Positions 15,516 to 24,737 of a stretch of 42,451 bases of DNA are shown piece after piece. This DNA is from Desulfomonile tiedjei (GTDB lineage: Bacteria > Desulfobacterota > Desulfomonilia > Desulfomonilales > Desulfomonilaceae). The stretch spans positions 1-42,451 of the forward strand of contig JACRDG010000075.1 of the NCBI GenBank assembly GCA_016218715.1, in the 5' to 3' direction. The translations under genes were made by a program, and so were the position numbers. The stretch's first letter is position 1. Every line of letters starts with the position of its first letter. The notes under the pieces are model-generated. The model was not told the DNA's origin, did no database searches, and saw only the letters and a list, made by a program, of their open reading frames with translations.

Positions 15516-15546
15516 CGCTCCGTCCGTTCCGTGACGCCTCGGAGCG
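15516..15546. repeat. Inverted repeat in the gap before rfbF
   Basis: CGCTCCG at 15516-15522 is the exact reverse complement of CGGAGCG at 15540-15546, with a 17-base loop. A second, competing pair (CACGG at 15507-15511 and CCGTG at 15529-15533) overlaps it. Both lie in the 114-base gap between the end of the GT4 gene and rfbF. No T-run follows on the minus strand, so this is not a standard intrinsic terminator. It may be a transcript-processing or attenuating structure, or chance in G+C-rich sequence. Confidence 0.3.
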
Positions 15547-15555
15547 ATCCATGGA

Positions 15556-16740
15556 TCATGCCAGCCGCTGGTAGATGGACCAGTAGCGGTCCATCCCCAA
15601 CTGCAGGGAAAAGTACGTCTCGGCAACCCGGCGGCATCGAGCGGAGAGCGTGGGATCGGCCCACAAACTCTCCAGCCGCTGCACCGCGCGGTCGCAGGCC
15701 TCGGGCGTGAATGCCCGGATGACGACGCCCACGTCGTTCTTGCCGACGATTTCCTCGACGTCCCCCACGTCGTGATTGACCACGACCGGCAGCCCCATGG
15801 CCAGGTATTCGCCGATCTTCGTGGGGCAGGTCCCCGTGCGCGACTGTCCCGGCTTATATAAGGCCAGGCCGGCATGGGCTTGCGCCAGCCGTGAGGGAAC
15901 CTGATCGTGCGGAACGGAGAGCAGGGTGACGGCCCCCTCCGGGAACTTCCAGGACGCCAGCTCTTTCTCGGTCTCGCGGCGCTGCCTGGTCAAGATGAGG
16001 AAGCGGGCGCGAGGAAGACGGGCGCGGGCGCGGGCAAACAGCCGCAACATTTCCTCCGGCAGATACCAGCTCGCGATGGACCCGGCATAGACGAAGACCG
16101 GCGCGGCGACATCCCTTGGCGCGCCCGCCCGGGGCGCGAACCGTTCCAAGTCCACGCAGGTCGGCACGACGGACACCCGGCGCACCGTGATCCCGGCCTG
16201 TTGGTTGATCACCGACCGAGCGGCTTCCGTCAGCGTGACGACCTCGTCTGCGTCGGCAAGAAAGCGCCGTTCCAACCCTTTGACGACTCGATAGACCCGG
16301 CCCCCTTGGGCCAACAACCCGCTTTCCGCCCGCTCATCGGCCCAAAAAGCCCGCATATCAAAAATGAACCGGACACCCAGCAGACGCTTCAGGACCCAGG
16401 CCATCAACGCCGGAATGTAACTCCGGCTATGAACAATCTTCACCCGATCTCTCAGGACGATCGAAAGCGCCGCACACAACCCGGCCGCCACATCATACGA
16501 AGTGGCCAGGAGCGTCGGCCGCTTGTGATACCTCAGTGGCATCCACCGAATTCCTCGCGCCGCGATCTCGCGCCGGCAGACCGCCATGCGTTCATGGTCG
16601 GACAGGTCCGCCGGCTTTTCGAACGAGATCAACGTGATCGCCGCTCCGAGAGCCGCAAGGCCCGACAGGTAGGGCAGGATCTGGGACTGCCCGAGCGGTT
16701 CGCAGACCCCGTCATAGGAAATATACAGGACAGGGATCAC
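15556..16740 (-). CDS. Family 4 glycosyltransferase
   Basis: A 394-residue GT-B protein. The start is GTG 16740, sharing a GTGA overlap with the stop of the upstream membrane protein. LYISYDGVCEPLGQSQILPYL at the N-terminus and the loop KIVHSRSYIPALMA fit the N-domain. FVYAGSIASWYLPEEML, LSVPHDQVPSRLAQAHAGL and TKIGEYLAMGLPVVV belong to the C-terminal donor-binding domain of GT4 enzymes. Position 276 onwards is well conserved and the end VAETYFSLQLGMDRYWSIY is family-like. Acceptor and donor are unknown. Confidence 0.9.
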   Translation of the reverse strand: MIPVLYISYDGVCEPLGQSQILPYLSGLAALGAAITLISFEKPADLSDHERMAVCRREIAARGIRWMPLRYHKRPTLLATSYDVAAGLCAALSIVLRDRVKIVHSRSYIPALMAWVLKRLLGVRFIFDMRAFWADERAESGLLAQGGRVYRVVKGLERRFLADADEVVTLTEAARSVINQQAGITVRRVSVVPTCVDLERFAPRAGAPRDVAAPVFVYAGSIASWYLPEEMLRLFARARARLPRARFLILTRQRRETEKELASWKFPEGAVTLLSVPHDQVPSRLAQAHAGLALYKPGQSRTGTCPTKIGEYLAMGLPVVVNHDVGDVEEIVGKNDVGVVIRAFTPEACDRAVQRLESLWADPTLSARCRRVAETYFSLQLGMDRYWSIYQRLA

Positions 16741-18431
16741 GAGGCAACCTGGCCGACTCTCTTGAAGATCAAGATATCCGGCGATGTGTACGGCGATTTG
16801 GGGCTCAGCAGCAGCGTGTCCGGGTAGGAGAAGGATTGCACGAGATGGTACTGCGCTTCCCGGCCGTTCAGGAGCCGCCAGAGGAAGGTTCCTTCGGTCG
16901 GCAATGTCACGAAATCACCCCCCTGCACCATGATGAAATAATCCGCCCGCGACCCCTCTCGGGTCAGTTTGTCCATCGCGGCCCTGACCTCCTCCCGCTC
17001 AACCCTAAACAGGCTCCCCTTATAGGTCTTCGAATTCCGCCCCAGGTAGATCACCTCGTAATCTGGGATAAGCCGGCTTGCAAACAGCAGGTTTACTTCA
17101 TGGACCATCTCGATGCTCGCCCCCTTGGGGACCTGCTGTTCGATCCAAGCCGTCGACGCGTAGCGCGTGTCCCGTTCCGCAAAGACCAGGTCCGCCCGGT
17201 ATGTATACAATGCCGAATAGGCAACGACCACAGCCAAGACGGCGATTTTCGCCCTCTCCGACATCCGCCAGGCCTGAAATGCTCCTCCGATTGCAATCGC
17301 CAGAGCGGGCACGAGATGGATCATCAGCTTCGTATAGGCCCCCGGCCAGGCCGTATAGTAGCCGACCACGACAGCGGAATAGGCGAGCATCATGCCCAGC
17401 AGGATTCGCGAGGCCACGTCCGTTCTCGCCCGGACGATCAGCCACGCAAATGAGGCAAGCGCCGCAATGCCCAACGGCACGCCAAACACAACGAAGATGT
17501 GGAAAACATTATCGGTCAGCTTCTCGAGAACCAGCTCGAGTCCGTATAGACTCAACGGTGGGAATCCTCCATAGAACAACCCCAACGGCTTTCCTTGAGT
17601 GTGCTCCACATAGGTATTCAGGCTAGTGAGTACGGCCGGCCATCCAACCGAGATGCCCGTCACGAAACTCGCAAACAGCAGAACGCTGCGTCGACCGATA
17701 AGCTGCGGTATTCCGTCGCGCAACCCGAATTTTCCTTCCTGCCTCATGTAGTAGCAGGCAAGGAGGACAAAGACGACTGAGATGACTCCGTCAAGCTTGG
17801 CCGTGGATGCAAGACCGCTAAAGAAGCTAGCCCAGTACAGCCGCCGAATGTCACCGCGCTGATAGGCGGAAATAGCCAGGGACCCGACCACCAACACCAT
17901 GAAGACTACCAGCGAGGTATGCTTGGCCAGATGATTGGTCTCGACGAAGCCCATGGTGACGGCTAAGGTGAGCGCCGCAACCAGACCGGCCTTCACGCCG
18001 TATAACTGTCTGGCAATCCGATAGACCAGGATCAGGCCCAAGGCCCCGAATACGACCGATGAGAGTCGGGCCACCATGTACAAGCCCGTGGCAAAATCCG
18101 GGAAGTCCATCGTGAGGGCAATCCACGAGGTAGAGGCCGCCGTCTGCACCTTTTCAAATGGATAGCCCGTCACTTTCAGAACGGCCAGATACGGGACGAA
18201 CAGCGCTGCTAGAACGAAATTATAGAATTGGGGATGGACCATGCTTGTAATGGTCAGGAGCGATCTAGATTGAAGCAGCCGCAACGAGTTAGTTACTTGC
18301 TCGTCCAGGGACCAGCGGTCAGGCAGCCCCCACATGATCCCGTACAGGGTCAACGATACGTTGACGACGACGATGGCGAAGAGGCAGAGGCCGGTCGCCC
18401 GCGGGTGGTCCCGCAGCTTTTCAATGCCCAT
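16737..18431 (-). CDS. GT39/ArnT-like polytopic membrane glycosyltransferase
   Basis: 564 residues from ATG 18431, which overlaps the upstream gene by 11 bases. It has a first helix at about 14-34, then LPDRWSLDEQVTNSL with the acidic pair (Asp-Glu) expected in the first outer loop of GT-C enzymes. About ten further hydrophobic segments and a soluble C-terminal part follow. These proteins use polyprenyl-phosphate sugars on the outer face of the inner membrane. It neighbours a second protein of the same general class (18421-19725). Possible roles are side-branch addition or polymerisation of the repeat unit. The fold is well supported; the activity is not assigned. Confidence 0.82.
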   Translation of the reverse strand: MGIEKLRDHPRATGLCLFAIVVVNVSLTLYGIMWGLPDRWSLDEQVTNSLRLLQSRSLLTITSMVHPQFYNFVLAALFVPYLAVLKVTGYPFEKVQTAASTSWIALTMDFPDFATGLYMVARLSSVVFGALGLILVYRIARQLYGVKAGLVAALTLAVTMGFVETNHLAKHTSLVVFMVLVVGSLAISAYQRGDIRRLYWASFFSGLASTAKLDGVISVVFVLLACYYMRQEGKFGLRDGIPQLIGRRSVLLFASFVTGISVGWPAVLTSLNTYVEHTQGKPLGLFYGGFPPLSLYGLELVLEKLTDNVFHIFVVFGVPLGIAALASFAWLIVRARTDVASRILLGMMLAYSAVVVGYYTAWPGAYTKLMIHLVPALAIAIGGAFQAWRMSERAKIAVLAVVVAYSALYTYRADLVFAERDTRYASTAWIEQQVPKGASIEMVHEVNLLFASRLIPDYEVIYLGRNSKTYKGSLFRVEREEVRAAMDKLTREGSRADYFIMVQGGDFVTLPTEGTFLWRLLNGREAQYHLVQSFSYPDTLLLSPKSPYTSPDILIFKRVGQVAS

Positions 18432-19725
18432 GGGAAACCAGTGTGGGCGGCTCGACCGCCGCCACGGTTTGCCGACGTCCGCCATATGAATGGACCAGAT
18501 ACGCCAGGCAGATGGTGAAGATGGGAATCAACGGGAGGTGGTACCGCGGCGCCGCAAACACCAGCGTGTGAATGACGGACAGGTACGCGAACAGCGCCAG
18601 GAAGTGTAGGAAATACCCCGCACCCGCCTTCCGGCAGAGGAGCACGCAGCCGATTGCGCCGCCGACCAGATAGGCCATGTTCACGATCAAGAAAATGAGC
18701 TTGGCCGCCGCGATCCCATAGCCTCCTTCGGCCAGACTCTGCGCCAAAGGCTTTTCCAAGCCCGGCACGAGATTGCTGTGCCCGCCCGCCCAGAGCCGAA
18801 CGAACCGTTTCGCGGACATCTTGGCGTAGGCTAAGGGATATTTTTTCAAGTTCTCAATCCCTTCTTTCGCCATGAGCTTCTCCCGCTCTTCGGGGTCCAT
18901 CGTGGCGTAGGTCTTCAACGGTTCCCGGCTCCAGTCCCATTCAAGGAGCTCTCCGGGGTAGGTCGAGATCCACAGTCCTTTGTCCTGCGCGGTGGCAATG
19001 GGAACGAACCGATCCAGCACGACGTAATTCCGTATGGTCCACGGGGAGATGAGCACGGCCATGACACCGTACGTGAGCAGCACGAACGCCAGAGGCTTCC
19101 TGACCGTTCCCCAATAGAGACAGAAGACCGCCGCGAGCAGAAGCGGATAGTACGCAAATCGATTGTCGGCCAGCGACGTGAGCGCCAGGAACACTCCAAA
19201 CCAGACGGCATGGGCCGGGCGGGAGGCAATCACGTACTTCGTGAGAAAATACAGGGCCACCAGCAGGAAGAAAATGATGAGGATTTCCCGGTAGAGAAGC
19301 CCCGCATATAACACGTATCCAGGATAGAACATCGTGAGAATCGCCGACCATAAAGGGACCGCCCGAGAGAGCACGCCGGCGTCCGCGAGCTCTCCGGCGA
19401 TCATATATACGAGGAGGCAGAAGACCGATGCGATCATTCCCTGAACCCATCGGACGGCCTGCGGATCATGGCCGGCGATCGCGTAAATGCCTCCGACAAA
19501 CATGAGATACAGCGGAGGCCGCTTGGGTTGGTATCCGCCGACGGTCGGGAATCCTTTTCCTTCGGCCAGCTCATACCCCACTTTATCGTAGCCCACGGCG
19601 TCTCCGGAAAGTTCGAGATAATCCTTCGCGCCCTGGAGATAGGCCACGTTCACGAGCAACGAGCAGAGCAGGCACAGGAAGATCTTTTTATCAAAGCGCA
19701 ACGAGGCATGGGGGGGCGAGAACAT
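18421..19725 (-). CDS. GT39/ArnT-like membrane glycosyltransferase (PMT_2 type)
   Basis: 434 residues. ATG 19725 is preferred over GTG 19743 because AAGGA lies at a proper distance before it. The first helix (about 13-29) is followed by LSGDAVGYDKVGYELAEGKG and YQPKRPPLYLMFVGG, the outer-loop and second-helix pattern of PMT_2/GT39 proteins. Eight to ten more hydrophobic helices follow, with SPWTIRNYVVLDRFVPI between them, a common element in this family. It probably transfers a sugar from a lipid carrier in the periplasm. It is paired with the GT39-like gene downstream. Confidence 0.85.
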   Translation of the reverse strand: MFSPPHASLRFDKKIFLCLLCSLLVNVAYLQGAKDYLELSGDAVGYDKVGYELAEGKGFPTVGGYQPKRPPLYLMFVGGIYAIAGHDPQAVRWVQGMIASVFCLLVYMIAGELADAGVLSRAVPLWSAILTMFYPGYVLYAGLLYREILIIFFLLVALYFLTKYVIASRPAHAVWFGVFLALTSLADNRFAYYPLLLAAVFCLYWGTVRKPLAFVLLTYGVMAVLISPWTIRNYVVLDRFVPIATAQDKGLWISTYPGELLEWDWSREPLKTYATMDPEEREKLMAKEGIENLKKYPLAYAKMSAKRFVRLWAGGHSNLVPGLEKPLAQSLAEGGYGIAAAKLIFLIVNMAYLVGGAIGCVLLCRKAGAGYFLHFLALFAYLSVIHTLVFAAPRYHLPLIPIFTICLAYLVHSYGGRRQTVAAVEPPTLVSHGH

Positions 19726-19750
19726 TTGAGTTCCTTGGGTCACGACCGAT

Positions 19751-20683
19751 TCAACACGCCCCTGCGGCCAAGATCGAGACGACTCGATTGCCCATCCGAC
19801 GGCTTTGCCCTAACCGTGATCGGCTCAGCATCAACGACAGCTCCTTGAGGACCGAGACCGGTCGGAGCGTGAATCGCTCGGGGGCCGGCCAGCGCCATTC
19901 ATAGATCTCCTCGTGGAGAACGCGCATTCCGCATCGATCAAAGAGCGCCTTCCAGCCGGCGAGCGTGAACAGAATGAGGTGATACGGAGGCATGGTTGTC
20001 GGAGGCAACTCTCGCAGGCACGCTCTCGTGAGACGTGACAGGCGGACCGTCTGCTGAAAGAGATTGAGCTGGTTTTCAAGCGGGCCACGAGCAATCAACA
20101 CGCCCCCCGGCGCCAGCAGACGGCGGAGGCGAAGAAGAAGATCCTCCGGGCGCGCGCAGTGCTCAAGAACATCGGCGATGTGCACCGCGTCATACTGCCC
20201 CCCCAGGGCATCCAATTCGCCGGCATGAACTTTCGCGGCGGTGACCTGCGAAACAGCGTCCGCCGTGGACGCAAGCCGTTCAAATCCCTCCGGTCGAAGC
20301 CCGGCGCTCCGTGCCGCCATGAGGAACCGGCCGGCGCCACATCCGACATCAAGCACGGTCCCCCCGGGACGGCGTTCGACCAGCATCCCTACGACCCTGT
20401 CCAGCTCGCGCCCTGTCTCCTGATTGGAGACGCCGCCATTGAGCTCGGCCGAGTAGTGACAATCAAGATAGTCGCGCCCGTACATTTCGTTCAGGAACGC
20501 TTCGCTTGGCATGGGATCGACAAATAATGATCCACAGCGACAGCATGCCAGGTAACGATAGTCGAATCCGCGGTAGGCGCCGCAACCCAGATAGGACGAG
20601 CGGCTATGACTCCCGGCACAGGCTGGGCAAATGGCCATATGAATCCGATTGACACGCTCTCGATCCGACAAGACTCCGGACAT
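19751..20683 (-). CDS. Class I SAM-dependent methyltransferase with N-terminal zinc ribbon
   Basis: 310 residues from ATG 20683 (ATG 20638, MAICPACAGS, is an alternative). CPAC (Cys19, Cys22) and CCRC (Cys47, Cys50) form a zinc ribbon. The methyltransferase domain has VLDVGCGAGRFL, an acidic AVHIADVLEHCARPEDLL stretch and LLAPGGVLIARGP. LFVDPMPSEAFLNEMYGRDYL linking ribbon and domain is typical of sugar-cluster C- or O-methyltransferases. Five other class I methyltransferases lie in the window, three of them also with an N-terminal metal-binding Cys module or the end of one. The acceptor is unknown. Confidence 0.88.
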   Translation of the reverse strand: MSGVLSDRERVNRIHMAICPACAGSHSRSSYLGCGAYRGFDYRYLACCRCGSLFVDPMPSEAFLNEMYGRDYLDCHYSAELNGGVSNQETGRELDRVVGMLVERRPGGTVLDVGCGAGRFLMAARSAGLRPEGFERLASTADAVSQVTAAKVHAGELDALGGQYDAVHIADVLEHCARPEDLLLRLRRLLAPGGVLIARGPLENQLNLFQQTVRLSRLTRACLRELPPTTMPPYHLILFTLAGWKALFDRCGMRVLHEEIYEWRWPAPERFTLRPVSVLKELSLMLSRSRLGQSRRMGNRVVSILAAGAC

Positions 20684-20714
20684 TGGGCGCCGCAAGGACG
20701 AGCGGAAGGCGCCC

Positions 20715-22142
20715 CTATTTGCCCTGAAACCGCAGATTCATATGTTCCAGCATCTGACCAAGCCAGGCTCCGCTGTCGCACCCCTGTCGATCGATGTATT
20801 CGGCAAGCTGCGCCCCCAAGAGCACGTTGTCATCCATGCTGTTGTTGAGAAAGAGGCCGTGGCGGCCCAACGTGAAGAGGTTCCGAACCTTGTGCAGCCC
20901 CTCCAGCGCGGGGATGAGGTACTCCTCGAAGTCCAGCTCATAGACCGGATACGCCGTATCAATGCGTCGAACGAAATACGAGGACAGCTCCGACTTCTTC
21001 AAGTCGTGCCCCAGCTTCGAGAGATCGCGCCAGACGATGTCGAAGAGCTCCTCATCGCTGCCCGTCCAGATCTCGTCTCCCTTGAAACAGGAGATCTCCA
21101 CGCACAGGACGGTCTGCTTGAGGGGGACCATCGAGGGGCCGACATTTTTCTGCTCGGATATCCGGTTGCACCGGAAGTGCTCATCGAGCAAATACACCCA
21201 GTGCCAGTCGGCCAGCCGCTCTCGATCGAGCACCACATACACGAGCACGAGGCTGCGATAGCGGAGCCGCGCCGCCGAGTCTTGAACGGGCTGCGGCAGC
21301 GGAGGGTCGAACATTTTCGCCAGGACCGGAAGGGGCACGGTGGACAGGACGGCATCGCAGGGGGCCTCTATTTCGCGGCCGTCCCGCTCATAGACCACCC
21401 GCTCGATCCGTTCGCCGTTCCTGATCAGTCTTTTCACCGGAGACTGGAGCAAGACCTGGCTCCCGTGCGAGCGGACGGATTCGGCCATGTTCTCGAAGAG
21501 GACGCTGATGCCCTCCTGCGGATACAGGTATTTGGCAAAATAGGTGACGGGATCGGCCTTGATGCCCAGCGTCCTGAGAATGATGTTCTTGAGATTCAGC
21601 TTGGCCACCCGTTGGGCCTGTTTCGAGGATATTTGGGAGGTGGGCAAGCCCCAGACCCTGGCCGAGTAGATCCCGAAGCACAGATCGTACAGGGTGCGGC
21701 CGAGATTCCGCACCCCCCACTCCTCAAATGAGTGTTCTTTTTGAGGCGGGCGAAGGAAGGATCCGACGGTCGCCCGGACATAATCATAGATGATCCTGGC
21801 GGACAGCGCGGGGCTCACGCCGGTGAGCACCTGGAGCAGTTCAAGCGGATACACATAGTACTTTCCCTGCAGAAACACGCGCGTCCCGCGAATCAGCACA
21901 TGGGGGTTGTCCCCGAAGAAGGGACGGATCGATTCGATAATCGCTTCGCTTTCTTTGGTCGGACGGACATGGAAGGTATGGGGCCCATAATCCACCTTGT
22001 ACTGGCCGACCTTCAGCGTCTTACCCATGCCGCCGACCGCTTCTTCCCGTTCGAGGACGGTGGCCGAATGTCCCAAAACCGATAATCTCCAGGCAACCCC
22101 CAGACCGGCGGGCCCCGCGCCAAGGATGACGATTCTCTTCAA
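20715..22142 (-). CDS. FAD-dependent amine-oxidase-family protein (protoporphyrinogen oxidase/UGM-like)
   Basis: 475 residues. The start is TTG 22142: it forms a TTGA overlap with the upstream methyltransferase stop, GGAGGG lies about 7 bases before it, and the product then begins directly with the dinucleotide-binding strand KRIVILGAGPAGLGVAWRL. VLEREEAVGGMGKT and DYGPHTFHVR complete the FAD site. A C-terminal NLFTLGRHGLFLNNSMDDNV segment is the usual second FAD contact. Such proteins are frequent in surface-glycan clusters and are distant relatives of UDP-galactopyranose mutase and HemY. The substrate may be a nucleotide sugar or a polyprenyl-linked sugar; I cannot decide. Confidence 0.85.
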   Translation of the reverse strand: MKRIVILGAGPAGLGVAWRLSVLGHSATVLEREEAVGGMGKTLKVGQYKVDYGPHTFHVRPTKESEAIIESIRPFFGDNPHVLIRGTRVFLQGKYYVYPLELLQVLTGVSPALSARIIYDYVRATVGSFLRPPQKEHSFEEWGVRNLGRTLYDLCFGIYSARVWGLPTSQISSKQAQRVAKLNLKNIILRTLGIKADPVTYFAKYLYPQEGISVLFENMAESVRSHGSQVLLQSPVKRLIRNGERIERVVYERDGREIEAPCDAVLSTVPLPVLAKMFDPPLPQPVQDSAARLRYRSLVLVYVVLDRERLADWHWVYLLDEHFRCNRISEQKNVGPSMVPLKQTVLCVEISCFKGDEIWTGSDEELFDIVWRDLSKLGHDLKKSELSSYFVRRIDTAYPVYELDFEEYLIPALEGLHKVRNLFTLGRHGLFLNNSMDDNVLLGAQLAEYIDRQGCDSGAWLGQMLEHMNLRFQGK

Positions 22143-22792
22143 GATTGTCCCTCCGTGACTTTCTCCACGACCACGAAATGATAGAGGTTGAAGAAAAACC
22201 CAAGCGGCCGGAACGGCAGATACTTGGTCTCCACGACTTTGAATCCAGGGCCGAGCCACTTCCACAACCGTCTTGGGGTGAAGAACGTCAAATGATCGGG
22301 GTAGCGCGGCGGGAACTTCAACAGGAGAAGCCTTCCCAATGACAAGTTCACGTCATTGGGGACGACAATGACCGCTCGCCCGCCCGGTCGGAGCACGCGA
22401 TGGGTTTCCCTGAGGATCCGCCAGGGCTCGCTGGTATGCTCGAGAATCGCCACCAGCATGACCATGCCGAATGAATCGGCGTCGAACGGCAGGGCGTACG
22501 CATCCGCACAGAGCAGACGACGCCCGTTCTCCCTGGCCCGCTGCAGCCGGGTCAGGGACACATCCATCTGGAACGGACTGAATTCCGACCCGTCGAAGGA
22601 GAGTCCCTCCCCGCACCCGACTTCCAACACCTCCGACACCGCATAGCCCTTCACGTGCTTCCACGTTTCCTCGATGCACATTCGGTAAAAATACCCGATG
22701 ATCCCGTGCTTCCAGGCCTGGTGGCTTTCCGTCTGGGCGACGTATTCGTGCAGCTCGGTCTCCGACAGCGCTCTCTTGGCTTGACCGCTCAT
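22139..22792 (-). CDS. Class I SAM-dependent methyltransferase
   Basis: 217 residues. Motif I VLEVGCGEGLSF is at about 55-66, and ALPFDADSFGMVMLVAILEHTSEP and VLRPGGRAVIVVPND follow. It has no N-terminal zinc ribbon. The ATG at 22792 overlaps the stop of the upstream SDR in an ATGA junction, and its own stop overlaps the TTG start of the FAD protein. Translation of the three genes therefore looks coupled. Likely a sugar or lipid-intermediate methyltransferase. Confidence 0.88.
   Translation of the reverse strand: MSGQAKRALSETELHEYVAQTESHQAWKHGIIGYFYRMCIEETWKHVKGYAVSEVLEVGCGEGLSFDGSEFSPFQMDVSLTRLQRARENGRRLLCADAYALPFDADSFGMVMLVAILEHTSEPWRILRETHRVLRPGGRAVIVVPNDVNLSLGRLLLLKFPPRYPDHLTFFTPRRLWKWLGPGFKVVETKYLPFRPLGFFFNLYHFVVVEKVTEGQS
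22149..22154 (-). promoter_or_regulatory. Ribosome binding site deciding a TTG start
   Basis: GGAGGG on the minus strand lies about 7 bases before TTG 22142. It supports the rare TTG as the start of the FAD protein over the ATG-less upstream extension that the open frame would otherwise allow. Confidence 0.7.
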
Positions 22793-23727
22793 TGCACCGC
22801 TTCCACGGCTTCCAGATGTTCCTTCAAGAGAAGGAGCCCCTTTTCCAGCGGTGTTGTCGGGCGAAAATCGAACAACTCGGCCATTCGCTCCGGAGAGATC
22901 ACGAACTCGTTATACTCAGGCACCTCGCCGACGTGTTTGATGCGGACGTCCGGCCTGCCCAGCGCCTTCATCGAGCGCTCGACGAGTTCGTTGATGGTGG
23001 TCGGATGCCCCGTCCCGAAATCGACCACTTCATCCCGGACGTCCGATTTCAGGATGCTGTTGATGCCGCTGACGGCATCATCGATGTACATGGCATCGAT
23101 CAGGTTCTGACCGTTTCCGCGGACTTCGAACGTCCCGTTCGGCCCGGCTGTCATCGCAAACCGGACCAGCTTGGTGTACACCTTCCTGGCCGGTTCATGC
23201 GGCCCAAACGCTCCGAAGAACCGCACGATGGTATAGGCGCCGACGCGTCCATGCTTCCGAAATGCTTTGACATACTGTTCGGAGGCGAGTTTGGAGATCG
23301 CGTAGGGCAGCACCGGATTGAGCTTGGTGTCCGGGCCGACGAGTCCTTTGTGGCCGTCGTAGACGGCGCCGGACGAAAAATACACGATTTTGTCACAGCC
23401 GAACGTGGAGAGCAGATTCACCGTGGCCAGGGGCCCTCGTCTCAGATCGTCCGCCGGGTTGGCTGCCGAGGCCGCCGGGTCGCCATTGGCCGCCAGATGC
23501 AGGATGGCGTCGAATCGGCTCGGAATGGCTCCGCGCAATCCCTCGACCTGAGCAAGCGTCGTCAGATCGCACCGGACCGGGTGCACGTCGGCCAGCTCGT
23601 GCGTCCGTACAAATTCCGTGAATCCGGCGTCCGCGCAATAGACGGCGTAGACGCGCCAATCGGGATCCTTCCGCAGCAGAAAGTTCTTGCCGACGAACCC
23701 GGAGGCGCCGGTGACGAGCAGGTCCAC
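22789..23727 (-). CDS. NAD-dependent epimerase/dehydratase (SDR)
   Basis: 312 residues from GTG 23727, three bases after the upstream SDR stop. GASGFVGKNF at 7-16, FSSGAVYDG with Ser118/Ser119, and Tyr142/Lys146 in YAISK give a complete SDR active site. FFGAFGPHEPARKVYTKLV and NLIDAMYIDDAVSGI are typical of nucleotide-sugar epimerases or reductases. It is the second of two tandem SDR genes. Substrate unknown; a 4-epimerase or 4-reductase role is most likely. Confidence 0.88.
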   Translation of the reverse strand: MDLLVTGASGFVGKNFLLRKDPDWRVYAVYCADAGFTEFVRTHELADVHPVRCDLTTLAQVEGLRGAIPSRFDAILHLAANGDPAASAANPADDLRRGPLATVNLLSTFGCDKIVYFSSGAVYDGHKGLVGPDTKLNPVLPYAISKLASEQYVKAFRKHGRVGAYTIVRFFGAFGPHEPARKVYTKLVRFAMTAGPNGTFEVRGNGQNLIDAMYIDDAVSGINSILKSDVRDEVVDFGTGHPTTINELVERSMKALGRPDVRIKHVGEVPEYNEFVISPERMAELFDFRPTTPLEKGLLLLKEHLEAVEAVQ

Positions 23728-23730
23728 GGA

Positions 23731-24681
23731 TTACATCACCTTGCGGAAATATTCGATCGTTCTCGACAGTCCCTCGTCGAGCCCGACCTGGGGTTTGAAT
23801 CCAAGCACCCGTTGGGCCTTGGCAATGGAGGGAACTCGAACGGCCACATCGGGAATCGAGCTGTCCCGGAACACGACCTTCGAGGTGGATCCGGCCAGAC
23901 TGATCACCCGCTTCGCCAACTCCAGGGTGGTAATCGTCGCCTGCGGATTGCCGATGTTGAACACCGTCGCGGATTTGTTTTCGGCTTCGGCTGCGCGCAG
24001 CCACCCGTCCACGAAGTCGTCGATGTAACACCAGGCGCGGATCGCCGTGCCGTCCCCGTGAATCACCAGATCCTGGTTCTTGATCGCGAGCGGGACGAAC
24101 CGCTGAATGGCGCCCTCCCCGACCTGCCTCGGTCCATACACGTTGAAGGGCCGGATGGTCACAACCCGCATCCCGTGCTCTTCGGCATAGCAATGCGCCA
24201 TATGTTCGCCCGCGAGCTTGCTCACGGCATAGGTCCAGCGCATCTCGCCCACGGGCCCCTGCGTCGTCAAGCCGTCTTCCGAAGCTTTGTAGATCGAGGG
24301 CCCATAGACTTCACTGGTCGAAAAGTCGATAAAATGCGGAACATGGTTATGCGCCGCGGCATCAAGAGCATTGACCGTCCCGAGGAGATTGATTTTCATC
24401 GTGACGATGGGTTTTCTCACGACGGAATCGACTCCGGCGATCGCGGCACAATGGACCACCATATCGGCCCCCTCCATGGTCCGGGAGAGGGTCTCGGTAT
24501 CCAGCACATCCCCCTTGACGAACGTCACATTCTTGTTCGAGAGGAGGTTCGTATGCTGGATGGCGTCTCTATGGCAATTGTCATAGAGCACGATCGTATT
24601 CTTCTCGACCAACCGCTCACATAAGTGAGAGGCGATGAATCCCCTCCCCCCCGTGATGAAAATCCTTTTCCCTTCGATCAT
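23731..24681 (-). CDS. NAD-dependent epimerase/dehydratase (UDP-glucuronate decarboxylase/4-epimerase-like)
   Basis: 316 residues. GGRGFIASHL at 11-20 binds NAD, FSTSEVYG carries the catalytic Ser/Thr near 121-123, and Tyr151/Lys155 form YAVSK. RPFNVYGPRQVGEG and IHGDGTAIRAWCYIDDFVDG are classic extended-SDR motifs shared by UDP-glucose 4-epimerases and UDP-xylose synthases. The ATG at 24681 has GAGAGGGA upstream. It is followed after 3 bases by another SDR, so the pair may carry out successive steps on one sugar nucleotide. The exact reaction cannot be read from the motifs. Confidence 0.9.
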   Translation of the reverse strand: MIEGKRIFITGGRGFIASHLCERLVEKNTIVLYDNCHRDAIQHTNLLSNKNVTFVKGDVLDTETLSRTMEGADMVVHCAAIAGVDSVVRKPIVTMKINLLGTVNALDAAAHNHVPHFIDFSTSEVYGPSIYKASEDGLTTQGPVGEMRWTYAVSKLAGEHMAHCYAEEHGMRVVTIRPFNVYGPRQVGEGAIQRFVPLAIKNQDLVIHGDGTAIRAWCYIDDFVDGWLRAAEAENKSATVFNIGNPQATITTLELAKRVISLAGSTSKVVFRDSSIPDVAVRVPSIAKAQRVLGFKPQVGLDEGLSRTIEYFRKVM

Positions 24682-24737
24682 GTTCTTCCCTCTCGTTATT
24701 CGTTCCGGATATGGATGCTCTTCGACGACGTAGAGTC

